From JADKBO01 sp965230345 (GTDB lineage: Bacteria > Bacteroidota > Bacteroidia > Chitinophagales > Saprospiraceae), in contig CBDDKR010000002.1 of the NCBI GenBank assembly GCA_965230345.1, positions 3,131,464 through 3,195,463 of the forward strand: a stretch of 64,000 nucleotides of DNA, in the 5' to 3' direction. Below, piece after piece: positions 54,785 through 63,845 of the stretch. Positions within the stretch are counted from its first letter, which is position 1. Every line of letters starts with the position of its first letter. The translations under genes were made by a program, and so were the position numbers. The notes below the pieces were generated by a model. That model saw only the letters and a program-made list of their open reading frames with translations. It ran no database searches and had not been told where the DNA came from.

Positions 54785-56590
54785 TTAAATAAACGGAATT
54801 TCAATGATGCTTTTATATCCGACCTTATGACCAGAATCATCAATAATGGATTCACTAATTAGATTTGCATCAGGATGAAATCTCTTAAGTCTTTCCGATA
54901 CAAGTATTAATCCCTTGGATTTGTAATTATGCTTTTTTGACGTGATATTAGTTGAGCCGTTATCTTTAACGACAACCCCATAATTCGAATTGTTTGAAAA
55001 ATATTTAATTCTAATCAACCCTTCTGCATCATTACTTGTAAGTCCATGTTTTATAGCATTTTCAACAAGGATTTGAGTTAGCATTGGAGGTATTATACAT
55101 TTTTCATCTTTCGAAGCTAAGGTAACTTCATAATTTAATCTAGAACTTCTATTTATGGATTCGAGCTCCAAATATCCAGTTAAGAACTCTGCATCTTCCT
55201 TAAATGAAATAGATCCTTTATCTCCATAATTTAAGACTTGTCTCATTAATTTGGAAAATATCCTAATGGACTTTTTGGCATCGAATGGTCGGTTCAAAAT
55301 CACTAATCCTTGGATACTATTTAATGTATTAAATAAAAAATGAGGGTTGACTTGAAGCAAAGAGAGTTTCTCTTCTACATCCTTGATTAGCTTGTTTGAA
55401 CGAATTTCATTAACCTCATTCGTAATTTTATGAAGCCCTAACTTTCGACGATAATGTAATAACACTACGACAATAAGAAGTAAAAAAAGTACTACAATAA
55501 TAAGTAATATCTGATTGTTCAACTTCGAATCATCATCTGAAATCAATAATGAAGGCAATTCAAAATATCTCGTCTTTGTGCCGTCTGATAACTTAAGCTT
55601 AGGGATTAGTTTTCCTGATTTAGGAGTAATAGAAAAAGTATGATTTTGAATTGGCTTCCATTGATCTTTGTCCCAATAAGCTAGATCGAGTAAGTTAGTG
55701 TGTTCAATCCCTCTAACAAATAAATCAAACGAAAGAGGTTTATTCTCTAAGAAGGCTGTAGACCAATTGGCAGATTGCCCATCATAGGTAATTTGATGGA
55801 CTTGAATATCAACATCAGAAATAAAAGGCCTTGATTGATAATATAGGTTGCCTTCAGATAAAGACCAAACATCTCCAGAATTGTTGATTTTAACTGTTTG
55901 TCCTTCTGCTTTTATAGTCTTTACGTTATAGGTTCTAGCAGAAAAAAGGATACTCTTTAAAGCAGTATTTACAATGATGTTTTTGTTTCGACTATAAACA
56001 CTTGAATAAGGTGGTTCAACTGGGCAATCAGGAATCTGATATTTTCTTAATGTGTTACCAAGCAAGTAAATTCCATCTTTGTTTGCAGTTAAGATTTGAT
56101 CTCCATATTCGTAGGCATAATTCATTTTTTCCAGGAATAGGGTAGAGTCTTTTGAATCAAAAGAATACTTTCCGGTTGATGTAATGAAAAATTCATGGTT
56201 ACAAAACAAAATCCTTGAAGATGTAGGATTATGTATTGTAGAACTCGTTTTTGGAATATATTCGTCATCCTTTATAAAAAAGATACTGTCCGTTGCAATG
56301 GCAACAATGCTTTCATTCGAAAGATGAAACGAGGTAAACTGTCTATCAGAATTGTAGGATCTATATTCATTACCAATCAAATAAAATAGTTCCCCACTTT
56401 CGTCTAGAACCCATAGTCTATCGTTTGCAGATACTTCAAATTGAATTATGTCAATGGTTAAGCTTTCTGATAAAAGCCAGGATTTTGAAAAGGTATTTTG
56501 ACCAGATGCGAAGTTCATCCAAATTAACGTCAAAAGAACATATATATATCGATCAAATCCTTTCAAGTAATCAAAGTAGTTCCATTTCAT
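54785..56590 (-). CDS. LytS-type sensor histidine kinase, orphan
   Basis: A 601-residue membrane sensor. An N-terminal signal/anchor (about 15-30) leads to a large periplasmic region of short beta repeats, resembling a two-component propeller sensor with a terminal Y_Y_Y-like module. One strong membrane segment lies near residues 360-385. The His_kinase domain follows with phospho-acceptor His in QVNPHFLFNTLNSIQGL (about residue 416), and a reduced HATPase with VENAIKHGL. The usual LytTR response regulator gene is not adjacent, so the partner must be elsewhere. The signal sensed is unknown. Confidence 0.87.
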   Translation of the reverse strand: MKWNYFDYLKGFDRYIYVLLTLIWMNFASGQNTFSKSWLLSESLTIDIIQFEVSANDRLWVLDESGELFYLIGNEYRSYNSDRQFTSFHLSNESIVAIATDSIFFIKDDEYIPKTSSTIHNPTSSRILFCNHEFFITSTGKYSFDSKDSTLFLEKMNYAYEYGDQILTANKDGIYLLGNTLRKYQIPDCPVEPPYSSVYSRNKNIIVNTALKSILFSARTYNVKTIKAEGQTVKINNSGDVWSLSEGNLYYQSRPFISDVDIQVHQITYDGQSANWSTAFLENKPLSFDLFVRGIEHTNLLDLAYWDKDQWKPIQNHTFSITPKSGKLIPKLKLSDGTKTRYFELPSLLISDDDSKLNNQILLIIVVLFLLLIVVVLLHYRRKLGLHKITNEVNEIRSNKLIKDVEEKLSLLQVNPHFLFNTLNSIQGLVILNRPFDAKKSIRIFSKLMRQVLNYGDKGSISFKEDAEFLTGYLELESINRSSRLNYEVTLASKDEKCIIPPMLTQILVENAIKHGLTSNDAEGLIRIKYFSNNSNYGVVVKDNGSTNITSKKHNYKSKGLILVSERLKRFHPDANLISESIIDDSGHKVGYKSIIEIPFI

Positions 56591-56723
56591 TACGAATTTA
56601 GCAAACCATTTATTTCCAAATCACTTCATTTTTGTTAGCCTAGAAAGATCATAATGAAATTATATCATTTTTGTAATCTGGGTTAGCCGAATGTTAAATC
56701 ATCCACGCAATTGATGGTTATGT

Positions 56724-58061
56724 TTACTGTTTTGTATATCCGACATAATTAAATGGAGTTATTTTCTTCATCTCTTGTTTAATTTCTATACCAATATTTA
56801 AGGAATCAATAAATTGATGTATACTATCTCGATTGATTTGGTGACTACCTCTAGTTAAAGCTTTTAAAGCTTCATAAGGCTTCTCAAAATTCTCTCTTCG
56901 AAGAATATTTTGGATGGCCTCAGCAACTACTGCCCAATTCTGTTCCAAATCGTATTGTAACTGACTTTCGTTCAATAACAATTTTCCAATGCCTTTCTTT
57001 ATTGAAGTTAATGCTATGAGCAGATGACCAAACGGAACTCCGACATTTCTTAAGACTGTACTGTCTGTAAGATCTCTTTGTAATCTAGATATTGGAAGTT
57101 TTTCAGCCAAGTGATTCAAGATAGCATTAGCCATTCCTAGATTTCCTTCTGCATTTTCAAAATCAATTGGATTCACTTTATGTGGCATAGCAGATGATCC
57201 AACTTCATTAGCAATTACCTTCTGTTTGAAATATTCCATTGAGATATAAGTCCAAATATCTCGACAAAAATCAATAAGTATAACATTCGCACGGATCAAG
57301 CCATGAAACAAGGATGAAAATTCGTCATAATGGGCTATTTGAGTTGTATACTGCTCTCTCTCCAATCCAATAGATGATACAAATTTATTCGCAAAATCCA
57401 CCCAATTTACATTAGGAAATGTAACCTTATGTGCATTTAAATTACCCGTTGCGCCACCAAATTTTCCTCTGTGGCTAAGGTTTTTTATTTCTCCTAATTG
57501 TTGTTGTAATCGAGCAACAAATACCATAAATTCCTTTCCTAAAGTAGTTGGTGAGGCAGGCTGTCCATGAGTTTTTGCAAGCATAGGAATGCCTTCATAT
57601 TCCTCACACTTTTCCTTCAACAATCGAATTACTTCTTCCAATTTTGGGATAAGGCATTGCTCCATAGCATGCTTTATCATTAAAGGAAATGCCGTATTAT
57701 TGATGTCTTGAGATGTCAGTCCAAAATGGATGAATTCTTTGTATGCCTCTAAATTGCTGCCTTCTATTTTCTCCTTTATAAAATACTCTACAGCTTTAAC
57801 ATCATGATTAGTAGTTCTTTCAATTTCTTTTACACGCTGAGCATCATGTTCACTAAAGTTATTTACAATTGAATCCAATAATGAGTTATCTTCAGAAGTC
57901 AACTTGTATTTATCAATACCTGAGGTGGACAATGCCTTAAAGTATTCAATTTCAACATATACTCTGTACTTAATCAACGCATACTCCGAGAAGTACTCTT
58001 GTAATGCTTGAGTTTTAGAACCATATCGTCCATCAATAGGCGAAATAGATAAAATATCCAT
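56724..58061 (-). CDS. purB: Adenylosuccinate lyase
   Basis: Cleaves adenylosuccinate and SAICAR in purine synthesis. The 445-residue fumarase-superfamily enzyme shows SPIDGRYGSK at the N-terminus, THGQPASPTTLGKEF, and the superfamily signature GSSAMPHKVNPIDFENAEGN with its catalytic loop. It resembles the E. coli-type PurB in length and motifs. Its ATG is 6 bases after the ppk1 stop, so the two genes are probably one transcript. Confidence 0.95.
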   Translation of the reverse strand: MDILSISPIDGRYGSKTQALQEYFSEYALIKYRVYVEIEYFKALSTSGIDKYKLTSEDNSLLDSIVNNFSEHDAQRVKEIERTTNHDVKAVEYFIKEKIEGSNLEAYKEFIHFGLTSQDINNTAFPLMIKHAMEQCLIPKLEEVIRLLKEKCEEYEGIPMLAKTHGQPASPTTLGKEFMVFVARLQQQLGEIKNLSHRGKFGGATGNLNAHKVTFPNVNWVDFANKFVSSIGLEREQYTTQIAHYDEFSSLFHGLIRANVILIDFCRDIWTYISMEYFKQKVIANEVGSSAMPHKVNPIDFENAEGNLGMANAILNHLAEKLPISRLQRDLTDSTVLRNVGVPFGHLLIALTSIKKGIGKLLLNESQLQYDLEQNWAVVAEAIQNILRRENFEKPYEALKALTRGSHQINRDSIHQFIDSLNIGIEIKQEMKKITPFNYVGYTKQ

Positions 58062-58067
58062 GAAGTT

Positions 58068-60149
58068 TTAGTTTTTACTTTGATTATTTAGCTGTTCAGT
58101 AATTCTTTTAATGTAATAATATGTTTCAACCTGTGATCTCACTGCAAGATCAGATTGTGTACCAATTCCAATATAATCATTGACTTTACTGAATGCCAAT
58201 GACCTAGCTTTCACATTATCATTCAATTGAATACGAAGTAAAGTTTTAATTCTATTCTTTATTTCAGTATCATATACAGGCACTAAGGTCTCCACTCGAT
58301 AATGAAGATTTCTCACCATCCAATCGGCTGAAGAGAAATAAACATCATCCTTCCCATTATTATAAAAATGGAAAATTCTTGCGTGCTCTAAGAACCTGTC
58401 TACTATGGAAATGGCATTGATATTTTCACTCTTTCCCTTTACTCCAGGAACAAGAGAGCAAATACCTCTAACAATCAAGTTAATCTTTACACCTGCATTA
58501 CTCGCTTCGTATAATAGGTCTATCATTTCTTGATCCTGAAGGCTATTCATTTTCAAAGTCATTCCAGATTGTTTACCAGCTTTAGCATGACTAATTTCCC
58601 TTTGGATCATCTCTATAAACATTGGAGTCATATTAAAAAGTCCAACTCCAAGATGTTGAAACTCTTTCTCTGGAGCCTTTTTCGTCTCTAGGTAAGAGAA
58701 AATTCTTGTTGCTTCTCTAGTAATTCGTTCATCTGCGGTAAATAGTCCAATATCTGAGTACAACTTAGCTGTTCCTTCATGAAAATTGCCAGTACTGGTA
58801 TAGGCATATATTTTGGGAATTCCCTCTTGAATTCTACGCACAATAGCCAACTTTGAATGCACTTTAAAGCCAGGCATCGAATAATAAACAGATACGCCTG
58901 CTTTTTCCAACTCCTCACCCCAAATTAAGTTGGCTTCTTCGTCAAATCTTGCTTTAATTTCTATAAATGTAGAGACTTGCTTACCATTCTTAACGGCGAG
59001 CTTTAAAGCTTGCATTATACGTGAAACCTTTGCGACTCGGTATTGGATAATTTTTATATGAGTAACATTAACATCACGCGCAGCATCCTCAAAAAACTTT
59101 ATTACACTCTCATAACTGTGATAGGGTACATGGACTAAATAATCTTTTGATGCAATGACATCAAAAATAATATCTGCTTTTTCAAGGATCGGAATAGCTA
59201 CCGGAGGTAGTTTGGGATCTGAAAGGTGAATTAAATCAAATTTGGGGAAACTAAACAGATCCGAATTATTGTGATACCTGCCTTCAGGCAGTAAATCGTA
59301 TGCTGTCAACTCAAAAACATCCATTAAATATCTCAACAAATCTTCTGGCATCGTTCGATCATAAACCAACCTCGAAGCTGGTCCTATATTTCTTTTATTT
59401 AGGCTCTTTTTTATTTTGGCTAACAAATCTCCAGAATACTCATCATCTATGTATAATTCTGCATCCCTAGTTAATTTAATTGAATATGTATCAATAATAT
59501 CATAGCCTGGGAAGATCAAACTGATGTTATGTCTCACCATATCATCCAAAAGAATTATTTCCTTCATTCCTTCTCTTGGATTGGGCAATTCAATAAATCT
59601 TGGTAAATGATCTGAAGGAATCTTAACTATAGCATATTGGGTCATTCCTGTATCCATGTCTTCCATATGAAGAGCTAAATACAAGGCCGCATTATTCAAA
59701 AAGGGTTTCACCTTCTTATCTACTAAAAGTACTGGTTGTACATAAGGAAGCATATACTGATCAAAATAATCCTCTATATACTCCTCTTGTTCTTTAGAAA
59801 GTGCTTTTCTTCTGACAATATGAATGCCATTTTGTTTAAGTTCAGGAATAATTACATCATCGAATAAGGAGCTAAACTCTTCTTGTTGCTTATTTACAAT
59901 ATCTAATATTTGATCTAAAACAGCTGATGGCTGATATCCCAAGTTTTTTTGAGTTTTTTTACCAGCCCTTACCATATTTCTATGGTTTGCAACTCTAACC
60001 CTAAAAAATTCGTCTAGATTTGAAGAATAAATAGCTAAAAACTTAACTCGTTCAAAGAGTGGAACATTAACATCTTTAACCTCTTGAAGAACTCTATAAT
60101 TAAAACTTAACCAACTAAGATCTCGATGTATATAAGGATTTTTGCTCAT
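58068..60149 (-). CDS. ppk1: Polyphosphate kinase 1
   Basis: Reversibly makes polyphosphate from ATP. The 693-residue enzyme starts with RDLSWLSFNYRVLQEV (the N-terminal domain signature) and has the head domain with GYQPS. The catalytic C-terminal half carries the phosphohistidine in FKVHSKLAIVRR (about residue 430). The second phospholipase D-like site includes SADWMVRNLHYRVE. It lies 13 bases after the DUF72 gene and 6 bases before purB on the minus strand. A VTC-domain gene 9 kb away is a second polyphosphate-related gene in the window. Confidence 0.95.
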   Translation of the reverse strand: MSKNPYIHRDLSWLSFNYRVLQEVKDVNVPLFERVKFLAIYSSNLDEFFRVRVANHRNMVRAGKKTQKNLGYQPSAVLDQILDIVNKQQEEFSSLFDDVIIPELKQNGIHIVRRKALSKEQEEYIEDYFDQYMLPYVQPVLLVDKKVKPFLNNAALYLALHMEDMDTGMTQYAIVKIPSDHLPRFIELPNPREGMKEIILLDDMVRHNISLIFPGYDIIDTYSIKLTRDAELYIDDEYSGDLLAKIKKSLNKRNIGPASRLVYDRTMPEDLLRYLMDVFELTAYDLLPEGRYHNNSDLFSFPKFDLIHLSDPKLPPVAIPILEKADIIFDVIASKDYLVHVPYHSYESVIKFFEDAARDVNVTHIKIIQYRVAKVSRIMQALKLAVKNGKQVSTFIEIKARFDEEANLIWGEELEKAGVSVYYSMPGFKVHSKLAIVRRIQEGIPKIYAYTSTGNFHEGTAKLYSDIGLFTADERITREATRIFSYLETKKAPEKEFQHLGVGLFNMTPMFIEMIQREISHAKAGKQSGMTLKMNSLQDQEMIDLLYEASNAGVKINLIVRGICSLVPGVKGKSENINAISIVDRFLEHARIFHFYNNGKDDVYFSSADWMVRNLHYRVETLVPVYDTEIKNRIKTLLRIQLNDNVKARSLAFSKVNDYIGIGTQSDLAVRSQVETYYYIKRITEQLNNQSKN

Positions 60150-60162
60150 GTCGTTATCGTAC

Positions 60163-61077
60163 TTAAAACAAAAGTAACTGTTTCTCTCTGTTTGTCCATG
60201 AGATCTTCCTTAGATTAATTGATGGATTTAACTTTCTCCATTCACTAATTATAAAATCAGTTGTTTCTGGTGGTTTTAAGTTTTCAGGTTGATGTGGGAA
60301 AAAGTATATATCATCCACTCCAATATTGATTAATTGCTCCATGAGCCGGACCCAGTTCCTCAATCTCAACTCGTCCGTATAGTGAAAATCATTTCCTACC
60401 CATCGAACAAAAAGGTTGCTATTCGTTAGTCTTAAATGAGTCAAATATCTAGCACCAGCAACATCTGTAATAACAGGTGTTGCATCGTACGATTGAAGTA
60501 AATCAAAATACCTATTTGCATTCTCTACATTTTCGAAAAAAGAAGGATGCCTTACTTCGATCGCAATTGGGAATCCTTTGGGCCATTGCTTAAAAAAAGC
60601 TTCAAGAATGTGAAGTCTACTGATATCCCAGTAGGGTGGTAATTGCATAAAACTAATGCCTAAGTTCTCTTCAAAATGTGCAATTGCGTCACAAAATTTC
60701 ACGATTCTATCACTATCAGTTCCTAAAGCTCTACTATGCGATATATATTGCAATACCTTTGGACAAAATCTAAAAGAAGAACCTACCTGAGATTTCCATT
60801 TTATAATGGTTTCTACCTTGGGTATTCTATAATGCAAGCTGTTAAGCTCAATCGTGTCGAAACTCTTTGCGTAATGCGTTAAGTAAGATGTTTTAGGGCA
60901 TTTTTCTGGATAGATCAATCCTTTCCACTCATCCATTCCCCAACCTGTTGCACCAAATCTTACTCGTATATTTTCCTGTCTCTTTCCAGAAAGGACAGCG
61001 ATTGTTTCTGAGTCTATATCAGGTAAGTTAAAATCTATTGTTTCCAATTCACCTGAAGTAACCTTTCCAAATTTCAT
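60163..61077 (-). CDS. DUF72 (YecE-like) protein
   Basis: A 304-residue TIM-barrel-like protein of the DUF72 family. The pattern VRFGATGWGMDEWKG...YPEKCP, FDTIELNSLHYRIP, FRFCPKVLQYISH and FMQLPPYWD is diagnostic. YFFPHQPENLKPPET lies near the end. The activity of the family is unproven. It starts about 85 residues downstream of where the broken HD gene ends, and precedes ppk1, so an HD-DUF72-ppk1-purB operon is likely. Confidence 0.9.
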   Translation of the reverse strand: MKFGKVTSGELETIDFNLPDIDSETIAVLSGKRQENIRVRFGATGWGMDEWKGLIYPEKCPKTSYLTHYAKSFDTIELNSLHYRIPKVETIIKWKSQVGSSFRFCPKVLQYISHSRALGTDSDRIVKFCDAIAHFEENLGISFMQLPPYWDISRLHILEAFFKQWPKGFPIAIEVRHPSFFENVENANRYFDLLQSYDATPVITDVAGARYLTHLRLTNSNLFVRWVGNDFHYTDELRLRNWVRLMEQLINIGVDDIYFFPHQPENLKPPETTDFIISEWRKLNPSINLRKISWTNREKQLLLF

Positions 61078-61095
61078 AATGCAATGGTTAAATGG

Positions 61096-61380
61096 TTATT
61101 TTCCAAACTGAAGTAAATCGAATGGTGTTCCAATCGGATTAAAGCCTACTTCCGAATAAAATTGTTGAAGAAAGTCTAGCATAAATTGATGTCTTTCTTC
61201 AGCAATTCTCAGACCTTCCTTTGTATTCATCAACGATTTTAACTTAAGAAGTTTTTCATAAAAATGATTAATCGTCGGAGCAGCAAGATTCTTATATTCT
61301 TGTTTAGTTAGTGTAAGTTTTGGATAAATATTGGGATCAAATATTGGATGATTTTTGAAACCTCCATAACGCAAAATCAC
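61096..61380 (-). pseudogene. HD-domain phosphohydrolase (YedJ-like), C-terminal fragment cut by junction
   Basis: About 95 residues of a bacterial protein: ILRYGGFKNHPIFDPN, then TINHFYEKLLKLKSLMNT, then AEERHQFMLDFLQQFYSEVG. These match the C-terminal part of YedJ-like HD-superfamily hydrolases, in which the metal-binding HD motif lies earlier. That earlier part is missing because the sequence turns into unrelated GC-rich DNA at about 61380. The open frame continues upstream to 61638, but those residues are out of character (Arg/Pro/Cys-rich) and lie antisense to a eukaryotic gene. The break is probably a contig artefact, so the gene need not be broken in the organism. Confidence 0.75.
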
Positions 61381-61386
61381 TGTGAG
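61376..61386. other. Junction between bacterial and eukaryotic sequence
   Basis: To the left, sequence is AT-rich and codes a bacterial HD-domain protein up to a Val-Ile-Leu-Arg-Tyr-Gly-Gly segment. To the right, sequence is GC- and CpG-rich and the coding genes have spliceosomal-type introns. The change occurs within a few bases around 61380. No repeat, integrase or attachment-like site is seen at the join. A chimeric assembly is the simplest explanation. Confidence 0.7.
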
Positions 61387-61488
61387 GCGCGACGTCGCTG
61401 CGACCGGGACGCACATGACGCCCGTTTTCGGACGGCACGTTATTGAACGACGTGTCATGACGTCAGGTGGAATTTTACGAGCGCCCCT

Positions 61489-62431
61489 GGATGGACAGCC
61501 GAAGAAACGCGAATCCTTGAGCTTTGTCTCATGAAGTATGGCAGCGGCCAATGGACAGCGGTGTTGAATACGGGATTGCTGCCGGGAAAACTCACGGGTC
61601 AATTGTACAATCAGACACAGCGCCTCCTGGGGCAGCAATCGCTATCAGGTCTGAAAAGACAGTTCTGTGAAGTGTCTCGAAATCCAGGCAGTGTTTTCGG
61701 GATTGTGTGTGGATGTGGAGAGGGTCCGTCGAGATAATGCAGCACGAAGAGATGTGACTCGAAAGGGAGGGGTCATTATCAACACCGCAGGCATTCTCTG
61801 TGCAACATCCATGCGATGTGACGTGTGATGACGAACATCAGGGACAATTTTGCCAGAGGATAGGGAAAGGAGAAGAACAGATGTTATCGCGCAGTATGGC
61901 CTGACAGAAGCACAGGAGGCTGCAGTGGATGAAGAATTGGAAAAGATTCGAAGAACAGTTTTGCGATCGCAAGAAGAAAGCGTGACTTGTGCATCCCGTC
62001 ATCGAAAGCCTGTCACATCACTGCGTAGATGCTTCGAAGTACATCGTTCATTTGAGTGAGATGATGTGACGTTAGATCGAGATGTGACGTTGATGAAGCG
62101 CACGGAGAAGATTCGGGCGCTGAGAGAACTGAGAGAAGAAGCAGTGCGGTTGTATCGTCTCTGTCAGCCACATGTGGGCATGCGACAACATCTGCCCTGC
62201 AAGAAACGCGAAATCGCTATCGTATGTGAGGAGCCTTTCTGCAAGAGGCCACGAAAAGGAACTCGCAAAAAGATCGAAGAGGAAGAGGATGAAGAGGTCG
62301 AGGCAGATCCGGGAGCCATTGAGAAGATTATGGAATTGGGATACACGCGCCGACATGCCGTCGACGCCCTACTAGAGAATAACAACCAGATCGAAGCCGC
62401 CGTTCAGTGGCTCGTTCTTAACTGCCATTGA
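61489..62431 (+). CDS. Eukaryotic SANT/Myb-like plus UBA domain protein, multi-exon (5' end uncertain)
   Basis: Inferred exons: 61489-61648, 61692-61799, 61842-62024 and 62076-62431, joined through GT-AG introns of 43, 42 and 51 bases. Exon 1 codes a SANT/Myb-like helix set (GWTAEETRILELCLMKYGSG). Exon 2 codes a basic acidic stretch (VDVERVRRDNAARRDVTRKG). Exon 3 begins TILPEDRERRRTDVIAQYGL. Exon 4 ends with a UBA domain (DPGAIEKIMELGYTRRHAVD, then IEAAVQWLVLN). The first two splice joins restore the conserved frame; the third acceptor is fixed by frame, but its donor has alternatives. The N-terminal start was not found. A chromatin- or ubiquitin-linked role is inferred from the domains alone. 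Confidence 0.6.
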
Positions 62432-62490
62432 GTGCACGAGTAGGGAACTCAGGAATGGGACATTGATAACAGTTGGTTGGATACGTCTTT

Positions 62491-62791
62491 CTAAGTCGTT
62501 GCTTCGTTGGGTGTCGATGTTGTCATCGTATCGACGGCATGGACGGCATCCTGCAGTTCCAGCCAGATCGCTTTGTAGACCATTCGCTGACGATCGACGC
62601 TCGATTTGCCTGATCATAAGAGAGTGAGAAATGGAGGGGTGCTGTGGTGTCTGCTTACCTTCAAAGGCAGAGGCGACGACATTGATGGTCACATGACGTG
62701 CATCGCCCTCGACGTCGACGATCTCGACCTTCTCTGCGTTTAAAGCTTCTTGGATCTTTGTTTTCATGGAGTCGATAATGGCGCCACTCAT
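62491..62791 (-). CDS. Eukaryotic BolA-like protein, two exons
   Basis: Exons are 62659-62791 and 62491-62609 on the minus strand, separated by a 49-base intron that begins GTAAGC and ends ATCAG. The spliced product has 83 residues, starting MSGAIIDSMKTKIQEAL. The BolA fold marks are intact only after splicing: GDARHVTINVVASAFEGKSS across the join, then VDRQRMVYKAIWLELQDAVH, then TSTPNE. Without splicing the frame reads into unrelated residues. BolA proteins pair with monothiol glutaredoxins in iron-sulfur cluster handling. This gene is strong evidence that the right end is nuclear eukaryotic DNA. Confidence 0.85.
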
Positions 62792-63845
62792 TTGGCCAAT
62801 TTCTGACGCGTCGGAGGCCGGGAGTCGGAAAAGGGGAGGGACGGTTTGACGAGTGCGATGTTGGGCAGTGTAGCTATCTGCGCTTTTTCGTCGACGGGGA
62901 TGACACCGCGGGAGGAGAGAGGTTTGACGCGGAGGATGGAGTAGACGGTGAGCTTGGAGACAGCGAACGATCATCGAAACCCGCCTTCAACTGTCTTGTC
63001 ACGTATCACGAACGCGCCAATCGCGCTGAGGAACGGCGATAAGACCTGACGAAAGCAAAGTCCAGTCACTGTCCGCTTACCAACACCGACCTTGTATATA
63101 AGAAAGCAATCAACCCACGATCTACTCTCTCTCTCTGTCGAGAGATTCTGACAAAACACCGCCTCCAAATAAATTCAACCGTCGATAAAGCAACGCGCCT
63201 TTAGACGGTCGTGGTTCGAGCCGAATGCCTCGCTGCTGGTTTCTCTTCTCCGCACGCGCAGCGAATTGTACAGAAAGGCGTGTGGCAGAGGAGACCCACC
63301 ATCTCTTAGAGGAAACTTACCTGAAGCCGCCACGGAACAACAGATTTGAGCACGCCATGCTTTTGACCTCCCGTTCTGTAGATGACATGGAAGGTGGATG
63401 TCAGTCTGAAGTTTGTTCGCTTACATCGGTAAACGAACAATTATGGCTCGTACAGTTTCTTACCCAAGTCTGGGATGGAGGAGCTTCTCAGATGTACAGT
63501 TTGCGCGTATTGCCCGGAGTCTGACGATTGACTTCGCCGGCAGCTTCGCTGTCGACGTCAGCACCCGCTCCAATCAAATCGCGCGAAAAGCGCGTCGGGT
63601 AGCGAAAATGAACTGACGGGAACATTCCACGTGATGACCACCGCGGATGTCAGACGCTGGACAGCTGCTAGTATTCGTGGCAGGTTCCCAAGGCCGCGGC
63701 AGGATTGACAGGATAAAAGGCATCCGAGTCGGAGACCCAATCACCAATTCACTCGTATCGAAGAAAGTATCAAGTTTGTCTTCTTCAGATTTCGACGAGC
63801 TTGTATCGCGTCGGAACAATCATTCCGTACCGAGATAAAGCAAAG
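62792..63845. other. Eukaryotic region with no confidently assigned gene
   Basis: Several open frames exist on both strands, but none is recognised. A candidate 35-base GT-AG intron lies on the minus strand at 63046-63080 (GTAAGC...GTCAG), followed by a frame with LSPFLSAIGAFVIRDKTVEG ending at 62971. A plus-strand frame with MARTVSYPSLGWRSF ends at 63616. A TATA-like TATATAAG lies at 63095-63102 and a CT repeat near 63126-63137. GC content and CpG frequency match the SANT/UBA and BolA genes. Confidence 0.4.

Noticed and set aside
1..61380. CRISPR array, prophage, insertion sequence or conjugative element
   Set aside because: I saw no regularly spaced direct repeats, transposase, integrase, phage structural or relaxase gene in the bacterial part.
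61096..61638. A 180-residue open frame that runs across the junction and looks like one protein
   Set aside because: Only the first 95 or so residues at the C-terminal end fit a bacterial HD hydrolase. The N-terminal part lies antisense to a eukaryotic exon, is Arg/Pro/Cys-rich, and is a product of the junction.
62372..62974. A 200-residue minus-strand frame covering the BolA gene
   Set aside because: It reads through the 49-base intron and leaves the BolA pattern after FEGK; the spliced two-exon form restores it.
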